A stretch of 64,000 bases of DNA from CBDAPX01 sp965198725 (GCA_965198725.1 CBDAPX010000001.1:1860001-1924000); one strand, 5' to 3'. Counted from the stretch's first letter, positions 51,192-60,179 are shown. Numbers and translations: made by a program. The notes: generated by a model from the letters alone, not told the origin.

Positions 51192-52772
51192 GTGAAGATC
51201 GGAACACCGAAGGAAGTGTTTGAGGGTGAGTCGCGTGTTGCGATGACGCCTGAGAGTGCTTTGCAATTGCAGAAACTTGGCCATGAATGCGTCATTGAAA
51301 GCGGCGCAGGCGCGTTGGCCGGGTTTTCGGATGCGGCCTATCAAGAGGCGGGCGTTGAGGTTGTGAAAACCGCAGCGGCGCTGTTCAAGGCGGCGGATAT
51401 TATTGCCAAGGTGCGGCCGCCCACCGATGCTGAGGTCAAACGGCTGAATGGGAACAAGACGCTGATCTCGTTCTTCTACCCCGGTGCGAACGAAGAGTTG
51501 ATGCAACTGGCCGCCGATAAGGGGGCCACGGTTGTGGCGATGGACATGGTGCCGCGGATCAGCCGGGCCCAAAAGATGGACGCCCTGTCATCGATGGCGA
51601 ACATCGCGGGCTACCGCGCGGTGATCGAGGCGGGCAACAATTTTGGCCGCTTCTTCACCGGTCAGGTGACGGCGGCGGGCAAGGTTCCGCCAGCCAAGGT
51701 TCTGGTCGTGGGCGCCGGCGTGGCCGGTCTGGCCGCGATCGGGACGTCGACGTCGCTGGGTGCGATCACCTACGCCTTTGACGTGCGGCCCGAAGTGGCT
51801 GAACAGATTGAATCGATGGGGGCCGAGTTTGTCTTCCTTGAATTCGAGGAAAGCGAATTGCCGGATGGCGCGGCCACTGGCGGCTATGCCCCACCGTCCA
51901 GCCCGGAATTCCAGGCCAAGCAGCTAGAGAAGTTCCGCGAGATTGCGCCGGATATCGACATCGTCATTTGTACCGCGCTGATCCCGAACCGACCCGCGCC
52001 CTTGCTGTGGACCAAGGACATGGTCGAAAGCATGAAGCCGGGCTCGGTCATTGTCGATCTCGCGGCAGAGCGTGGCGGCAACTGCGAATTGACCGTGATG
52101 GACGAGAAAATCGTCTCTCCCAATGGGGTTACGGTCGTTGGGTATACTGACTTCCCGAGCCAGATGGCCGCGCAAAGCTCGACGCTGTATGCGACCAACA
52201 TCCGCCACATGATGACGGATCTGACGCCGGAAAAAGACGGTGTTGTTGACCACAATATGGAAGACGACGTGATCCGTGGGGCGACCATCACCCATGCAAA
52301 AGAGGTCACGTTCCCGCCGCCACCACCCAAGGTTCAGGCGATTGCGGCGCAGCCCAAGAAAGAAGTCAAAGAGCTGACGCCGGAAGAAAAGCGCGAACAA
52401 GAGGTCGCGGCGTTCAAACAGGAAACCAAGACCCAAGTGACGATGCTGGCCATCGGCGCGGCGCTGGTGCTGGGGGTCGGGCTGATCCCGGGCATGCCCG
52501 CCAGCTTCATGCAGCACTTTATCGTCTTTGTCCTGTCGGTCTTTATCGGCTTCCAGGTGATCTGGAACGTGGCGCATTCGCTGCACACGCCGCTGATGGC
52601 GGTCACCAATGCGATCTCGTCGATCATTATTCTGGGCGCCTTGATCCAGATCGGATCGTCCAGCGTTTTGATCACCGTCCTTGCCGCGCTCGGCATCTTC
52701 ATGGCTGCGGTCAACATTTTTGGCGGCTTCCTCGTGACACGGCGCATGCTCGCCATGTTCCAGAAATCGTAA
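51192..52772 (+). CDS. pntA: NAD(P) transhydrogenase subunit alpha
   Basis: PntA couples the inner-membrane proton gradient to hydride transfer between NADH and NADP+. The 526-residue alpha subunit has the NAD-binding dI domain (KVLVVGAGVAGLAAIG, about 170-185; VGYTDFPSQMAAQSS) followed by a proline- and lysine-rich linker and four C-terminal membrane helices (dII). The start is a GTG at 51192 preceded by AAAAGGGGGA. pntB follows after 13 bases. Splitting of alpha into PntAA and PntAB does not occur here; it is the single fused form. Confidence 0.96.
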   Translation: MKIGTPKEVFEGESRVAMTPESALQLQKLGHECVIESGAGALAGFSDAAYQEAGVEVVKTAAALFKAADIIAKVRPPTDAEVKRLNGNKTLISFFYPGANEELMQLAADKGATVVAMDMVPRISRAQKMDALSSMANIAGYRAVIEAGNNFGRFFTGQVTAAGKVPPAKVLVVGAGVAGLAAIGTSTSLGAITYAFDVRPEVAEQIESMGAEFVFLEFEESELPDGAATGGYAPPSSPEFQAKQLEKFREIAPDIDIVICTALIPNRPAPLLWTKDMVESMKPGSVIVDLAAERGGNCELTVMDEKIVSPNGVTVVGYTDFPSQMAAQSSTLYATNIRHMMTDLTPEKDGVVDHNMEDDVIRGATITHAKEVTFPPPPPKVQAIAAQPKKEVKELTPEEKREQEVAAFKQETKTQVTMLAIGAALVLGVGLIPGMPASFMQHFIVFVLSVFIGFQVIWNVAHSLHTPLMAVTNAISSIIILGALIQIGSSSVLITVLAALGIFMAAVNIFGGFLVTRRMLAMFQKS

Positions 52773-52785
52773 AGGGGCAGGGATA

Positions 52786-54246
52786 ATGGATAACGCATTC
52801 ACCATTGCGGCCTATGTGGTCGCGGCCATTCTCTTCATCCTGTCGCTTGGCGGTCTGTCCGGTCAGGAAAGTGCGAAACGCGCGGTCTGGTACGGGATCG
52901 CCGGTATGGCGATTGCCGTTCTGGCAACGCTGGTCGGTCCCGGTTCGGGGTTGTGGCTGGCGTCTTTGGTGCTGATCGCGAGCGGTGCTGCGGTAGGCTA
53001 TCAGCTGGCAACACGGGTCGAAATGACCCAGATGCCAGAGCTGGTGGCCATCATGCACTCGATGGTTGGCCTGGCTGCGGTCTTTGTCGGGTTTAACGCA
53101 GACATCACCATCAACATGGTCGAAGCGGCCAAGGCGGCGGGCGACAGCCTTGCGGATGCCTCGTCGTTCACGGCGCTTGTGGCCAAGAAAACCCCGGTCG
53201 AGATCGGCATTCTGAGGGTCGAACTGGTGCTCGGCATCTGGATCGGTGCGGTAACCTTTACAGGCTCCGTGATTGCCTATGCCAAGCTGGCGGGCGGGTC
53301 ATCGAAACTGCCGTTCAAGGTGGATACCGGCGCCAACAAACTGCCGGGCGGTCATTTCCTGAACGCAGGTGCGGCGGCTTTGTCGGTTCTGTTGCTAATT
53401 GTCTATCTGTCTGGCGGCGGGTCCTGGGCCCTGGTTCTGCTGACTGCGGCGGGCCTCTTTATCGGTTACCACCTGATCATAGGCATCGGTGGCGCGGATA
53501 TGCCGGTAGTTGTCTCGATGCTGAACAGCTATTCCGGCTGGGCGGCTGCCGCGATCGGCTTCTCGCTGGGCAATGACCTCTTGATCGTGGTGGGTGCGCT
53601 GGTTGGCTCTTCGGGCGCGATCCTGTCCTACATCATGTGTAAGGCGATGAACCGGTCCTTTGTCAGCGTGATCCTGGGCGGCTTTGGCGGCCCGGCGGGC
53701 GAACAGATGGCCGTGGAAGGCGAACAGATTGCCATTGAAGCCGATGGGGTTGCCACGGCGCTGAACGAGGCCGACAGCATCATCATCATTCCGGGGTATG
53801 GCATGGCGGTGGCACAGGCACAGCAAACAGTGGCCGAACTGACGCGCAAACTGCGCGCGCAGGGCAAGGACGTGCGCTTTGCCATCCACCCGGTTGCAGG
53901 TCGTCTGCCGGGGCACATGAACGTGCTCTTGGCCGAAGCCAAAGTGCCCTATGACATCGTGATGGAAATGGATGAGATCAATGATGACTTCCCGGATACG
54001 GACGTCGCCATCGTGATCGGCTCTAATGACATCGTGAACCCGGCGGCCCAAGACGACCCGAACTCTCCCATCGCGGGGATGCCGGTTCTGGAATGCTGGA
54101 AAGCCAAACAGGTCTTCGTGTCCAAGCGCGGTCAGGGCACCGGCTATTCCGGCATCGAGAACCCGCTCTTCTTCAAAGAGAACACCCGGATGTTCTATGG
54201 CGACGCAAAGGCAAGCTTTGACAAGCTCCTGCACATGATCAACTGA
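52786..54246 (+). CDS. pntB: NAD(P) transhydrogenase subunit beta
   Basis: PntB provides the remaining membrane helices (dII, about 1-290) and the NADP-binding dIII domain at the C-terminus. Its motif IIIIPGYGMAVAQAQQ and the later HPVAGRLPGHMNVLLAEAKVPYD are visible, as is VIGSNDIVNPAAQ. The 486-residue length is usual. It directly follows pntA and ends in an intrinsic terminator. It makes NADPH from NADH using proton motive force. Confidence 0.97.
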   Translation: MDNAFTIAAYVVAAILFILSLGGLSGQESAKRAVWYGIAGMAIAVLATLVGPGSGLWLASLVLIASGAAVGYQLATRVEMTQMPELVAIMHSMVGLAAVFVGFNADITINMVEAAKAAGDSLADASSFTALVAKKTPVEIGILRVELVLGIWIGAVTFTGSVIAYAKLAGGSSKLPFKVDTGANKLPGGHFLNAGAAALSVLLLIVYLSGGGSWALVLLTAAGLFIGYHLIIGIGGADMPVVVSMLNSYSGWAAAAIGFSLGNDLLIVVGALVGSSGAILSYIMCKAMNRSFVSVILGGFGGPAGEQMAVEGEQIAIEADGVATALNEADSIIIIPGYGMAVAQAQQTVAELTRKLRAQGKDVRFAIHPVAGRLPGHMNVLLAEAKVPYDIVMEMDEINDDFPDTDVAIVIGSNDIVNPAAQDDPNSPIAGMPVLECWKAKQVFVSKRGQGTGYSGIENPLFFKENTRMFYGDAKASFDKLLHMIN

Positions 54247-54270
54247 TCCTCGACGTCAAAAACGGATGGA

Positions 54271-54296
54271 AAAGGGCGCCCATAACGGCGCCCTTT
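54271..54296 (+). terminator. Intrinsic terminator after pntAB
   Basis: AAAGGGCGCC-CATAAC-GGCGCCCTTT followed by ATTT lies 25 bases past the pntB stop; ten-base perfect arms. Confidence 0.85.
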
Positions 54297-54337
54297 ATTT
54301 CATATGCGTGTGACCTAAAGCGGCTCAGCCAGAGCGG

Positions 54338-55105
54338 TCATCGCAACACTGCGACCGGACGGCACCAACCTGCGCTGGCCGCCTTGATCTTTACGGGAAA
54401 ACAAATCACTTCGAACCCGTTAGCGGGAAGGTTTTCCAGATTGGCCAGCTTTTCCAGATGGCAATAGGCACGCTCCATCCCAGCGCGATGCCCTTCCCAG
54501 ATCAGGCTGGCATCGCCCGTCTCAGCCACCTTCTGCGCCGTATGGACAAAAGGGGCATCCCAGCTCCACGCGTCGGTTCCCGTGATCCGCACACCGCGCC
54601 GCGTCAGATACAGCGTGGCTTCGCGCCCCATCCCGCATCCGCTGCTGACATAGTCGGGGGTGCCATAGGCCGCATCCGCCGCCGTGTTGACGACCACGAT
54701 ATCGCCCGCGGCCAATTCATGGCCGATGCGCGCCAGTTCTGCGGCGACATCTTCGGCACTGGCGACATAGCCATCGGGAAAATGGCGAAAATCCAGTTTC
54801 ACACCACGCCCCCAGCACCAGTCCAGAGGCACCTCATCAATTGTAGTCGCCCGCTGGCCACCATCCATCGTCGAATGAAAATGATAGGGTGCATCCAAAT
54901 GGGTACCGTTATGCGTCGACAACGCCACGTTTTCGATCGCCCATCCTTCGCCCCCCGGCAGCTCATCACGCGACACTCCTGGAAAGAAGCTCAGCATCTG
55001 ATCCGCGGTCTCTTCATGTCCAAGATAGGTGATGTCAGGGGCAAAACCGGGCGGATCGGCATGAACCGTGTTCTCCAATGGGCGCGCAAGGTCAATGAGT
55101 TTCAT
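54338..55105 (-). CDS. Cyclase family protein (kynurenine formamidase-like fold)
   Basis: The 255-residue protein has the metal-binding HNGTHLDAPYHF (about 64-75) of the cyclase/KynB family, with the HxGxHxDxPxH pattern of these hydrolases. A second conserved stretch, VVVNTAADAAYGTPDYVSSGCGMG, follows. Bacterial kynurenine formamidases share this fold, and kynA and kynU are about 6-8 kb away, but it is in an operon with a desaturase-like gene and a TetR gene, so I do not name it kynB. It overlaps the upstream desaturase gene by four bases. Confidence 0.85.
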   Translation of the reverse strand: MKLIDLARPLENTVHADPPGFAPDITYLGHEETADQMLSFFPGVSRDELPGGEGWAIENVALSTHNGTHLDAPYHFHSTMDGGQRATTIDEVPLDWCWGRGVKLDFRHFPDGYVASAEDVAAELARIGHELAAGDIVVVNTAADAAYGTPDYVSSGCGMGREATLYLTRRGVRITGTDAWSWDAPFVHTAQKVAETGDASLIWEGHRAGMERAYCHLEKLANLENLPANGFEVICFPVKIKAASAGWCRPVAVLR

Positions 55106-55956
55106 GATTGTCCGTCTCCCGGTGACCAGCCCGGCGGGCGGATCATGTAGCGCCAGGCTTCGCCCCAGCTTTCGGCGTGGCGTATATCATGAACGAGGGC
55201 GGGTATTTCTGAAAACCAGACGATCAACGGGTTCTGACTGTTGAAATCGCGTTTCAGGCCATAGCGCGGCGTTTCCTCTTCGACCTGAAAGGTTCCCCAA
55301 AGCCGGTCCCAGATGATCAGGATACCGCCATAGTTGGTGTCGAGATACTTGTCATCGGCACCATGATGCACGCGGTGATGCGATGGGGTGTTCAGGACCC
55401 ATTCCAGCGGTCCAAGCTTGCCAATGAGTTCCGTGTGCAGCCATGTCTGATAGGCCAGAACCAGCAATATCCCTGCAAAAATCGCCTCTGGTGGGAAATC
55501 CATCAACGCCATCGGCAGATGCATCACGATGGACCATAACCCTTCGAGCGGGCCAAACCGGAAACCGGTGATGATGTTCATGTCGCGGGACGAATGATGG
55601 ACCGCATGCTGGGTCCATAGAATGCGAACCTCATGCGCGATGCGGTGTTCCCAGTAATAGGTGATATCCGCAATCAAGACCGCCGCGATGACCGACCAGA
55701 TTGTCAGAGGGATACTCCACGGCAACCCCTCGGCTATGATGTAAAACAGCGCATAGCCTGTGGTCAGCATCGCTGCTTCGACCAGCAGATAGGGGATCTG
55801 CGTTGATGCGCTGACGATCATTTCCCAAAGGGTTTTGCCCCGCTGTTCCCCTTTGAACAGCGCTTCTGCCAATTCAATCAACAGGATAAGCGCCCCGATC
55901 ACAAAAAACGCATCGTCAATGCTGGTGGTCAGGGATTGCAGAGTCTCAGGTGTCAT
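55102..55956 (-). CDS. Sterol desaturase/fatty acid hydroxylase family protein
   Basis: The 284-residue integral membrane protein has about four hydrophobic segments and the eight-histidine di-iron set: HRIAHE, HAVHHS and HHRVHH. It should hydroxylate or desaturate a lipid; substrate not determinable. The gene overlaps the TetR gene upstream and the cyclase gene downstream, each by ATGA, so all three form one translationally coupled operon. Confidence 0.9.
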   Translation of the reverse strand: MTPETLQSLTTSIDDAFFVIGALILLIELAEALFKGEQRGKTLWEMIVSASTQIPYLLVEAAMLTTGYALFYIIAEGLPWSIPLTIWSVIAAVLIADITYYWEHRIAHEVRILWTQHAVHHSSRDMNIITGFRFGPLEGLWSIVMHLPMALMDFPPEAIFAGILLVLAYQTWLHTELIGKLGPLEWVLNTPSHHRVHHGADDKYLDTNYGGILIIWDRLWGTFQVEEETPRYGLKRDFNSQNPLIVWFSEIPALVHDIRHAESWGEAWRYMIRPPGWSPGDGQS

Positions 55957-56492
55957 GTGCGATCCTCCACGCCATTCAAAAAGGTTGTCCAGGCCATTTG
56001 CGTGGCTTGCTTGATGGTTGCCTCATCCGCTTTGACCATTGTCCAAGCCGCATAGACCAGCGCGTCATAGGTTTCGGCGATCCACACCGTGGGCAGCGCG
56101 CTGCGCAAACTGCCTTCGGCCCGGGCGGCATCGATGGCTTCGCGCAAGTCGCGCATACCATCCTCATACATCTCGGCAATCTCCGGCGGCGGGTTGGATT
56201 GGCTGAGGAACAGTTGGCGGTTGGCCAACGGGATCGTGGCCGCCATGGCCAGCCGCAACCCGTCCAGATGCGTCGACGCGGATGCCACCGCCGCGTCAAT
56301 CGCAGCGTCGAGTTCTGCATTGGCTGCCTGCGTCAGCGCGGTCATCAGGTCGTCACGGGTCGCAAAATGCCGATGCAGTGTGGCCCGGCCAATACCCGCA
56401 TGCGTCGCAATGTCGGCCATGCTGGCCGATGCATTTCGCGCCAACAGGTCAAACCCGGCCATCATGATTTCTGTGCGTCGGTTCTGTCTCAT
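55953..56492 (-). CDS. TetR/AcrR family transcriptional regulator
   Basis: This regulator of about 179 residues has an N-terminal HTH (FDLLARNASASMADIATHAGIGRATLHRHFATRDDL) and a helical ligand domain. The ATG at 56492 (MRQNRR) lies within a palindrome; a TTG at 56501 is also in frame. It heads the operon with the desaturase-like and cyclase-like genes, and its promoter carries a triple operator, so it probably represses its own operon. Confidence 0.9.
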   Translation of the reverse strand: MRQNRRTEIMMAGFDLLARNASASMADIATHAGIGRATLHRHFATRDDLMTALTQAANAELDAAIDAAVASASTHLDGLRLAMAATIPLANRQLFLSQSNPPPEIAEMYEDGMRDLREAIDAARAEGSLRSALPTVWIAETYDALVYAAWTMVKADEATIKQATQMAWTTFLNGVEDRT

Positions 56493-56511
56493 TTGAGACA
56501 AGTATGTCTCA
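56485..56511. promoter_or_regulatory. Overlapping palindromic operator at the TetR start
   Basis: Three half-sites lie in alternate orientation: TGTCTCA (56485-56491), TGAGACA (56494-56500) and TGTCTCA (56505-56511). The first two form a palindrome with a 2-base gap, and the last two with a 4-base gap. The array covers the start codon of the TetR gene, which fits autorepression. Confidence 0.65.
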
Positions 56512-56589
56512 TCAGCCGTGATTGCAAGAGAAACCAGAAAACAGGCTGAGTGACCAACAACTGCTCAAAAACACCACTTTGCTTTGCGT

Positions 56590-56601
56590 ATACAATTGTA
56601 T
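56590..56601. promoter_or_regulatory. Perfect palindrome upstream of DUF3422 gene
   Basis: ATACAATTGTAT is a perfect 12-base palindrome in the AT-rich gap between the TetR operon and the DUF3422 gene, 80-90 bases before the latter's start. It is a candidate operator for an unidentified regulator. Confidence 0.4.
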
Positions 56602-56682
56602 TCCGCTAACGTATTGAAAATAAATATAGTTTTTTGTCTCGATCGGCTATGTTAGTAATCGGCAAAACAAATAGGACGCGCC

Positions 56683-57975
56683 ATGCCCCCGATCGAAGAC
56701 CACCCGCTGCGCTATAATCTGGCCAATGAATTGCACGCGCGTCCATTTCCAACGATGGCCGCGCCCTGCACGGCAGTGTACTTGGCCGTCAAGCGTCCCA
56801 ACGAAGCCGTAAGCCGGGATCGTAACCTCGATCTGGCGCATCTGACCGACCTGTTGGACCGTCACGGCGCCCCACATCCGCAACCCGGGGCAACGCATTA
56901 TTCCGGCCAAATTGGGCGATACATGCTGAAATGGGAGCAGCATACGGAATTCGTGACCTACACCGCGTTTATCGACCGTCTGTCTGATCGCCCGTTTGAT
57001 CCTGCGGAGTTTGAGGTCTTTCCAGACGACTGGCTTGCAGCGGCACCTGGGCAGAGGGTAACGTCAGCGATCTTGCGTGTCGTGAACCGTCCCTCGATCG
57101 AAGAGATCGATGCGCAACTGGCGGATTGGTTTGTATTGGAAAGCCTTGCCGTGTCCTCAATGGTCGATGGCGCCGCCATCGCCGCCGCCGATTTCCGCAT
57201 CGATCCAGCGGGTCACCTGCGGATGGCTGTCTTCTCGGATCCGGAAACAGGCGGCCGGCGCATGGGGCGGATCATCCAACGGCTATGTGAAATCGAAACA
57301 TATAAATCGATGTCCATGCTGGGGTTCTCCCGCGCCAAGGATCTTTCGCGGCGGATCGGGGAACTGGATACCGGTTTGACCGAACTGATGATCGACATGA
57401 CGGCAGGTACACAGCCTGCCGACGAGGCATTAACGCAACTGTTGACCATATCGTCAGAACTTGAATCACTCGTGGCACGTTCGTCCTTTCGGTTTGCGGC
57501 CACTGAAGCCTATGAGGCCATCGTCGGCCAGCGCATCACCGCGCTGCGTGAAGAGCGTTTCGAAGGCCGCCAGACCTTTGCCGAATTCATGATGCGCCGC
57601 TACGAACCGGCAATGCGAACGGTGAAATCGAGCGAACGACGATTGCACGCTTTGTCCGACCGCGCGATCCGCGCCGGCGACCTCTTGCGAACACGCGTGG
57701 ATGTCGAGCGTAGCGCCCAAAACCAAGCCCTCTTGGAAAGCATGGACCGCCGCGCCGACCTTCAACTGCGACTGCAGCATACCGTCGAAGGCTTGTCCGT
57801 GGTCGCTATCAGCTACTATGCGGTTTCTTTGGCCAGTTATCTGCTGATGCCGTTCTCGACATCGCTTGGTGTCAGCAAAGCAGGCCTGACTGCGATTGTC
57901 ACGCTGCCTGTCATTGGTCTCGTTTGGTACCTGGTCCGCCGTATCCGGAAGAAACTGGATCAGTCCGACCAGTAA
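56683..57975 (+). CDS. DUF3422 family membrane-anchored protein
   Basis: The 430-residue protein matches DUF3422: the N-terminal LANELHARPFP signature, a central conserved GRRMGRIIQRLCEIETYKSM block, a helical coiled segment, and one C-terminal membrane hairpin (about 365-418, two hydrophobic segments) with a basic tail. The N-terminal bulk is cytosolic. No function is established for the family. Spacing to the divergent TetR operon is about 180 bases. Confidence 0.9.
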   Translation: MPPIEDHPLRYNLANELHARPFPTMAAPCTAVYLAVKRPNEAVSRDRNLDLAHLTDLLDRHGAPHPQPGATHYSGQIGRYMLKWEQHTEFVTYTAFIDRLSDRPFDPAEFEVFPDDWLAAAPGQRVTSAILRVVNRPSIEEIDAQLADWFVLESLAVSSMVDGAAIAAADFRIDPAGHLRMAVFSDPETGGRRMGRIIQRLCEIETYKSMSMLGFSRAKDLSRRIGELDTGLTELMIDMTAGTQPADEALTQLLTISSELESLVARSSFRFAATEAYEAIVGQRITALREERFEGRQTFAEFMMRRYEPAMRTVKSSERRLHALSDRAIRAGDLLRTRVDVERSAQNQALLESMDRRADLQLRLQHTVEGLSVVAISYYAVSLASYLLMPFSTSLGVSKAGLTAIVTLPVIGLVWYLVRRIRKKLDQSDQ

Positions 57976-57981
57976 CCAAAT

Positions 57982-58126
57982 TGCGCGCCTGCGGCGCACG
58001 CCATATTTGGCGTATACTTTGGATACGCGTTGTGTATTTTCCAACAAGAAAGAAGCAAAACTATTGGTCTTCTTTCTTGTTCAAAATACCCCGGGGTCTG
58101 GGGCAGCGCCCCAGGACATCACCGGC
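57982..58126. repeat. Hairpins and inverted pair of the dispersed 3'-end repeat (copies D/E)
   Basis: After the DUF3422 stop come small stems (57982-57998) and then two copies of the repeat facing each other. Their cores AACAAGAAAGAAG (58043-58055) and CTTCTTTCTTGTT (58069-58081) form a perfect 13-base stem with a 13-base loop. A GGGGCAGCGCCCC stem sits beyond the right copy. This separates convergent genes and may be a bidirectional terminator. Confidence 0.7.
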
Positions 58127-59081
58127 CGCGGATACGTGGATCAAGCGCGTCGCGCAGTCCGTCACCGAGGTAGTTCACGCTGAGAACCGTTAAGGAGATC
58201 ATAACACCGGGCAGAATGGAGCGTTCAGGATAACTGGCCACGCGGTCCACGCCATCGTTCAAAAGGCGACCCCATGTGGGGAAGTCAGGCGGGAACCCGA
58301 AGCCGAGGAAAGACAGCGCGCTTTCGGTGATAATTGCTGTCGCAATACCAAGTGTTGCTGAGACCATGATAGGTGACAGGATGTTAGGCAGAATGTGGCG
58401 CAGGATCAGTTTGTTGTTCGTGGTACCAATCGAGCGTGCTGCCAGGACAAATTCGCGTTCTTTCAAAGCCAGGACGTCGCCGCGGACGATGCGCGCTGTG
58501 GGCATCCAAGAGGTGATCCCGATCAGGATGACGATCAGGATGAAGATGCCGCCTTCGGGTCCAAAGCTTGCTGCAAGAGCGTCTCGGAACAGCAAGGAGG
58601 CAACGAGGATCAGAGGCAACAGGGGCAGGGCGAGGAAGAGATCGGTCAGCCGCATCAGCGGGCCGTCGAGCTTTTTGATGAAACCCGCCAGCACGCCGAC
58701 CAACGTGCCCAAGACCAGGGAGAGCAGCATTGCCGTTAGGCCGACCGCGATCGAGACGCGGCCACCGAACATTAGGCGCGCGAGCATGTCCCGGCCGAGG
58801 TTGTCTGTGCCCAGCGGATGCGCCCAGCTAACCTTGGCGCTGCTGTCGAAGAGGCCGACCCAGATGGGGCGCATATCCCGCAAATTGATGAAGTCGCGTC
58901 CCTGCGGCAAGAACTGGGGATCAATGCGCCAGATCCATGGGCCCAGGAAGACCGTGGCCATCACGAAGATGAACATGCATGCGCCAAAAAGCGCGCCGCG
59001 GTGGGTTTTGAACTGATCCCAGACGTCAAGCCATTGGTTGCGCGGTGGGGCAGTAGGGACCGGGTTGCTGAGTTCAGTCAT
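58119..59081 (-). CDS. Oligopeptide-type ABC transporter permease (DppC/OppC/YejE-like)
   Basis: The 320-residue permease has an N-terminal cytosolic stretch, one helix, then the BPD_transp_1 domain with the EAA-type motif in ARSIGTTNNKLILRHILPNILSP. Five or six hydrophobic segments are visible. LGTDNLGRDMLARLMFGGRVSI is the DppC-family signature. The ATG at 59081 overlaps the DppB-like gene by eight bases. It is the second permease of the importer whose binding protein and first permease lie upstream. Confidence 0.94.
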   Translation of the reverse strand: MTELSNPVPTAPPRNQWLDVWDQFKTHRGALFGACMFIFVMATVFLGPWIWRIDPQFLPQGRDFINLRDMRPIWVGLFDSSAKVSWAHPLGTDNLGRDMLARLMFGGRVSIAVGLTAMLLSLVLGTLVGVLAGFIKKLDGPLMRLTDLFLALPLLPLILVASLLFRDALAASFGPEGGIFILIVILIGITSWMPTARIVRGDVLALKEREFVLAARSIGTTNNKLILRHILPNILSPIMVSATLGIATAIITESALSFLGFGFPPDFPTWGRLLNDGVDRVASYPERSILPGVMISLTVLSVNYLGDGLRDALDPRIRGR

Positions 59082-60081
59082 AGCGGATCCTCGGGTCAAG
59101 AATGCCGTAGAGCACGTCTGCGACCAGGTTGAAGAGAACGATCAGGACGGCAAAGATAAAGGTCAGCGTCTGCACCATGGGCAAATCGTTGGCCTGAATG
59201 GCCGTGATCAGCAACTGGCCGATCCCGTTTACCTTAAACACCTGTTCGGTGATGATCGCGCCACCAAAGATCGACGGGATGCCAAGCGCGATCACTGTGA
59301 CAACCGGGATCATCGAATTGCGCAGAACATGCACCATCACAACGGTGTATTCGCCCAAGCCCTTGGCACGGGCGGTGCGCACGAAATCCTGGTTGAGGTT
59401 GTCCAACATGGACGCGCGCATAAAGCGGCTGAGCTGGGCGGTGATTTGCAAGGCCAAAACCATTACCGGCATGATCATTTGGTTGATCTGGACTTTGAAG
59501 CTTGCCCAGTCATCGACCACATGGGTTGTATCATAAATAGACGGGAACCACCCAAGGTTCACCGAAAAGATCACGATCACCAAAACGCCGGAAAAGAAGG
59601 GTGGGACCGAAAACCCGACCATCGAGATAAATGTACCGGCCTGGTCAAACCAGCTGTATTGCCGGTAGGCGGAATAGATGCCGATGGGCAGGGCGATCAG
59701 GATGGCGACGATATAGGCTGTGCCAACCACCCAGAGAGTTTGCGGCAGACGCTGAACCACGATGTCCATCACCGGTGAACGGGTTTGCCAGCTGATGACG
59801 CGCAAGTCGCCTTCCGAGAAGGTGGTTCCAAAGTAATGGTCGATCAGGACCTGTGGTTCGATCCAGAAAAACTGAACCAGCCATTTCCAGAACCGGATAT
59901 GCATGGGCTGACCGAGGCCAAGCGCCTCACGCATTTTTTCCTTCACCTCTGGCGGCACGGTCAGCGGCACTTGGGCCATTGGATCGCCGGGTGCGAATTC
60001 CAGAAGCAGGAAAATCGCCAGAGAAATAAACAACAGGGTCGGTACAGCCAGAACCAGACGCCTTATCGTGAATGTGAGCAT
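59074..60081 (-). CDS. Oligopeptide-type ABC transporter permease (DppB/OppB/YejB-like)
   Basis: The 335-residue permease has the DppB layout: an N-terminal helix followed by FAPGDP-like EFAPGDPMAQ, then five helices with an EAA-type loop (ARAKGLGEYTVVMVHVLRNSMIPVVT). It follows the substrate-binding protein gene after about 120 bases that hold a strong stem. With the next gene it forms the heterodimeric channel for di- or oligopeptides or a related solute. Confidence 0.94.
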   Translation of the reverse strand: MLTFTIRRLVLAVPTLLFISLAIFLLLEFAPGDPMAQVPLTVPPEVKEKMREALGLGQPMHIRFWKWLVQFFWIEPQVLIDHYFGTTFSEGDLRVISWQTRSPVMDIVVQRLPQTLWVVGTAYIVAILIALPIGIYSAYRQYSWFDQAGTFISMVGFSVPPFFSGVLVIVIFSVNLGWFPSIYDTTHVVDDWASFKVQINQMIMPVMVLALQITAQLSRFMRASMLDNLNQDFVRTARAKGLGEYTVVMVHVLRNSMIPVVTVIALGIPSIFGGAIITEQVFKVNGIGQLLITAIQANDLPMVQTLTFIFAVLIVLFNLVADVLYGILDPRIRYD

Positions 60082-60151
60082 TCAGCTGAGCCTTTGCGTA
60101 TCGGCAGGAGATTTCTAAGTCTCGCGCGGATTGTCTCCGCTTTCCATAGCA

Positions 60152-60179
60152 GCACCCCGGACTTTTCGGTCCGGGGTGC
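60152..60179 (-). repeat. Strong intercistronic stem between SBP and permease genes
   Basis: Perfect 11-base arms GCACCCCGGAC/GTCCGGGGTGC enclose a 6-base loop. On the plus strand a T-run follows; on the operon (minus) strand none does. Such stems after binding-protein genes commonly protect the upstream mRNA or reduce read-through. Confidence 0.65.
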
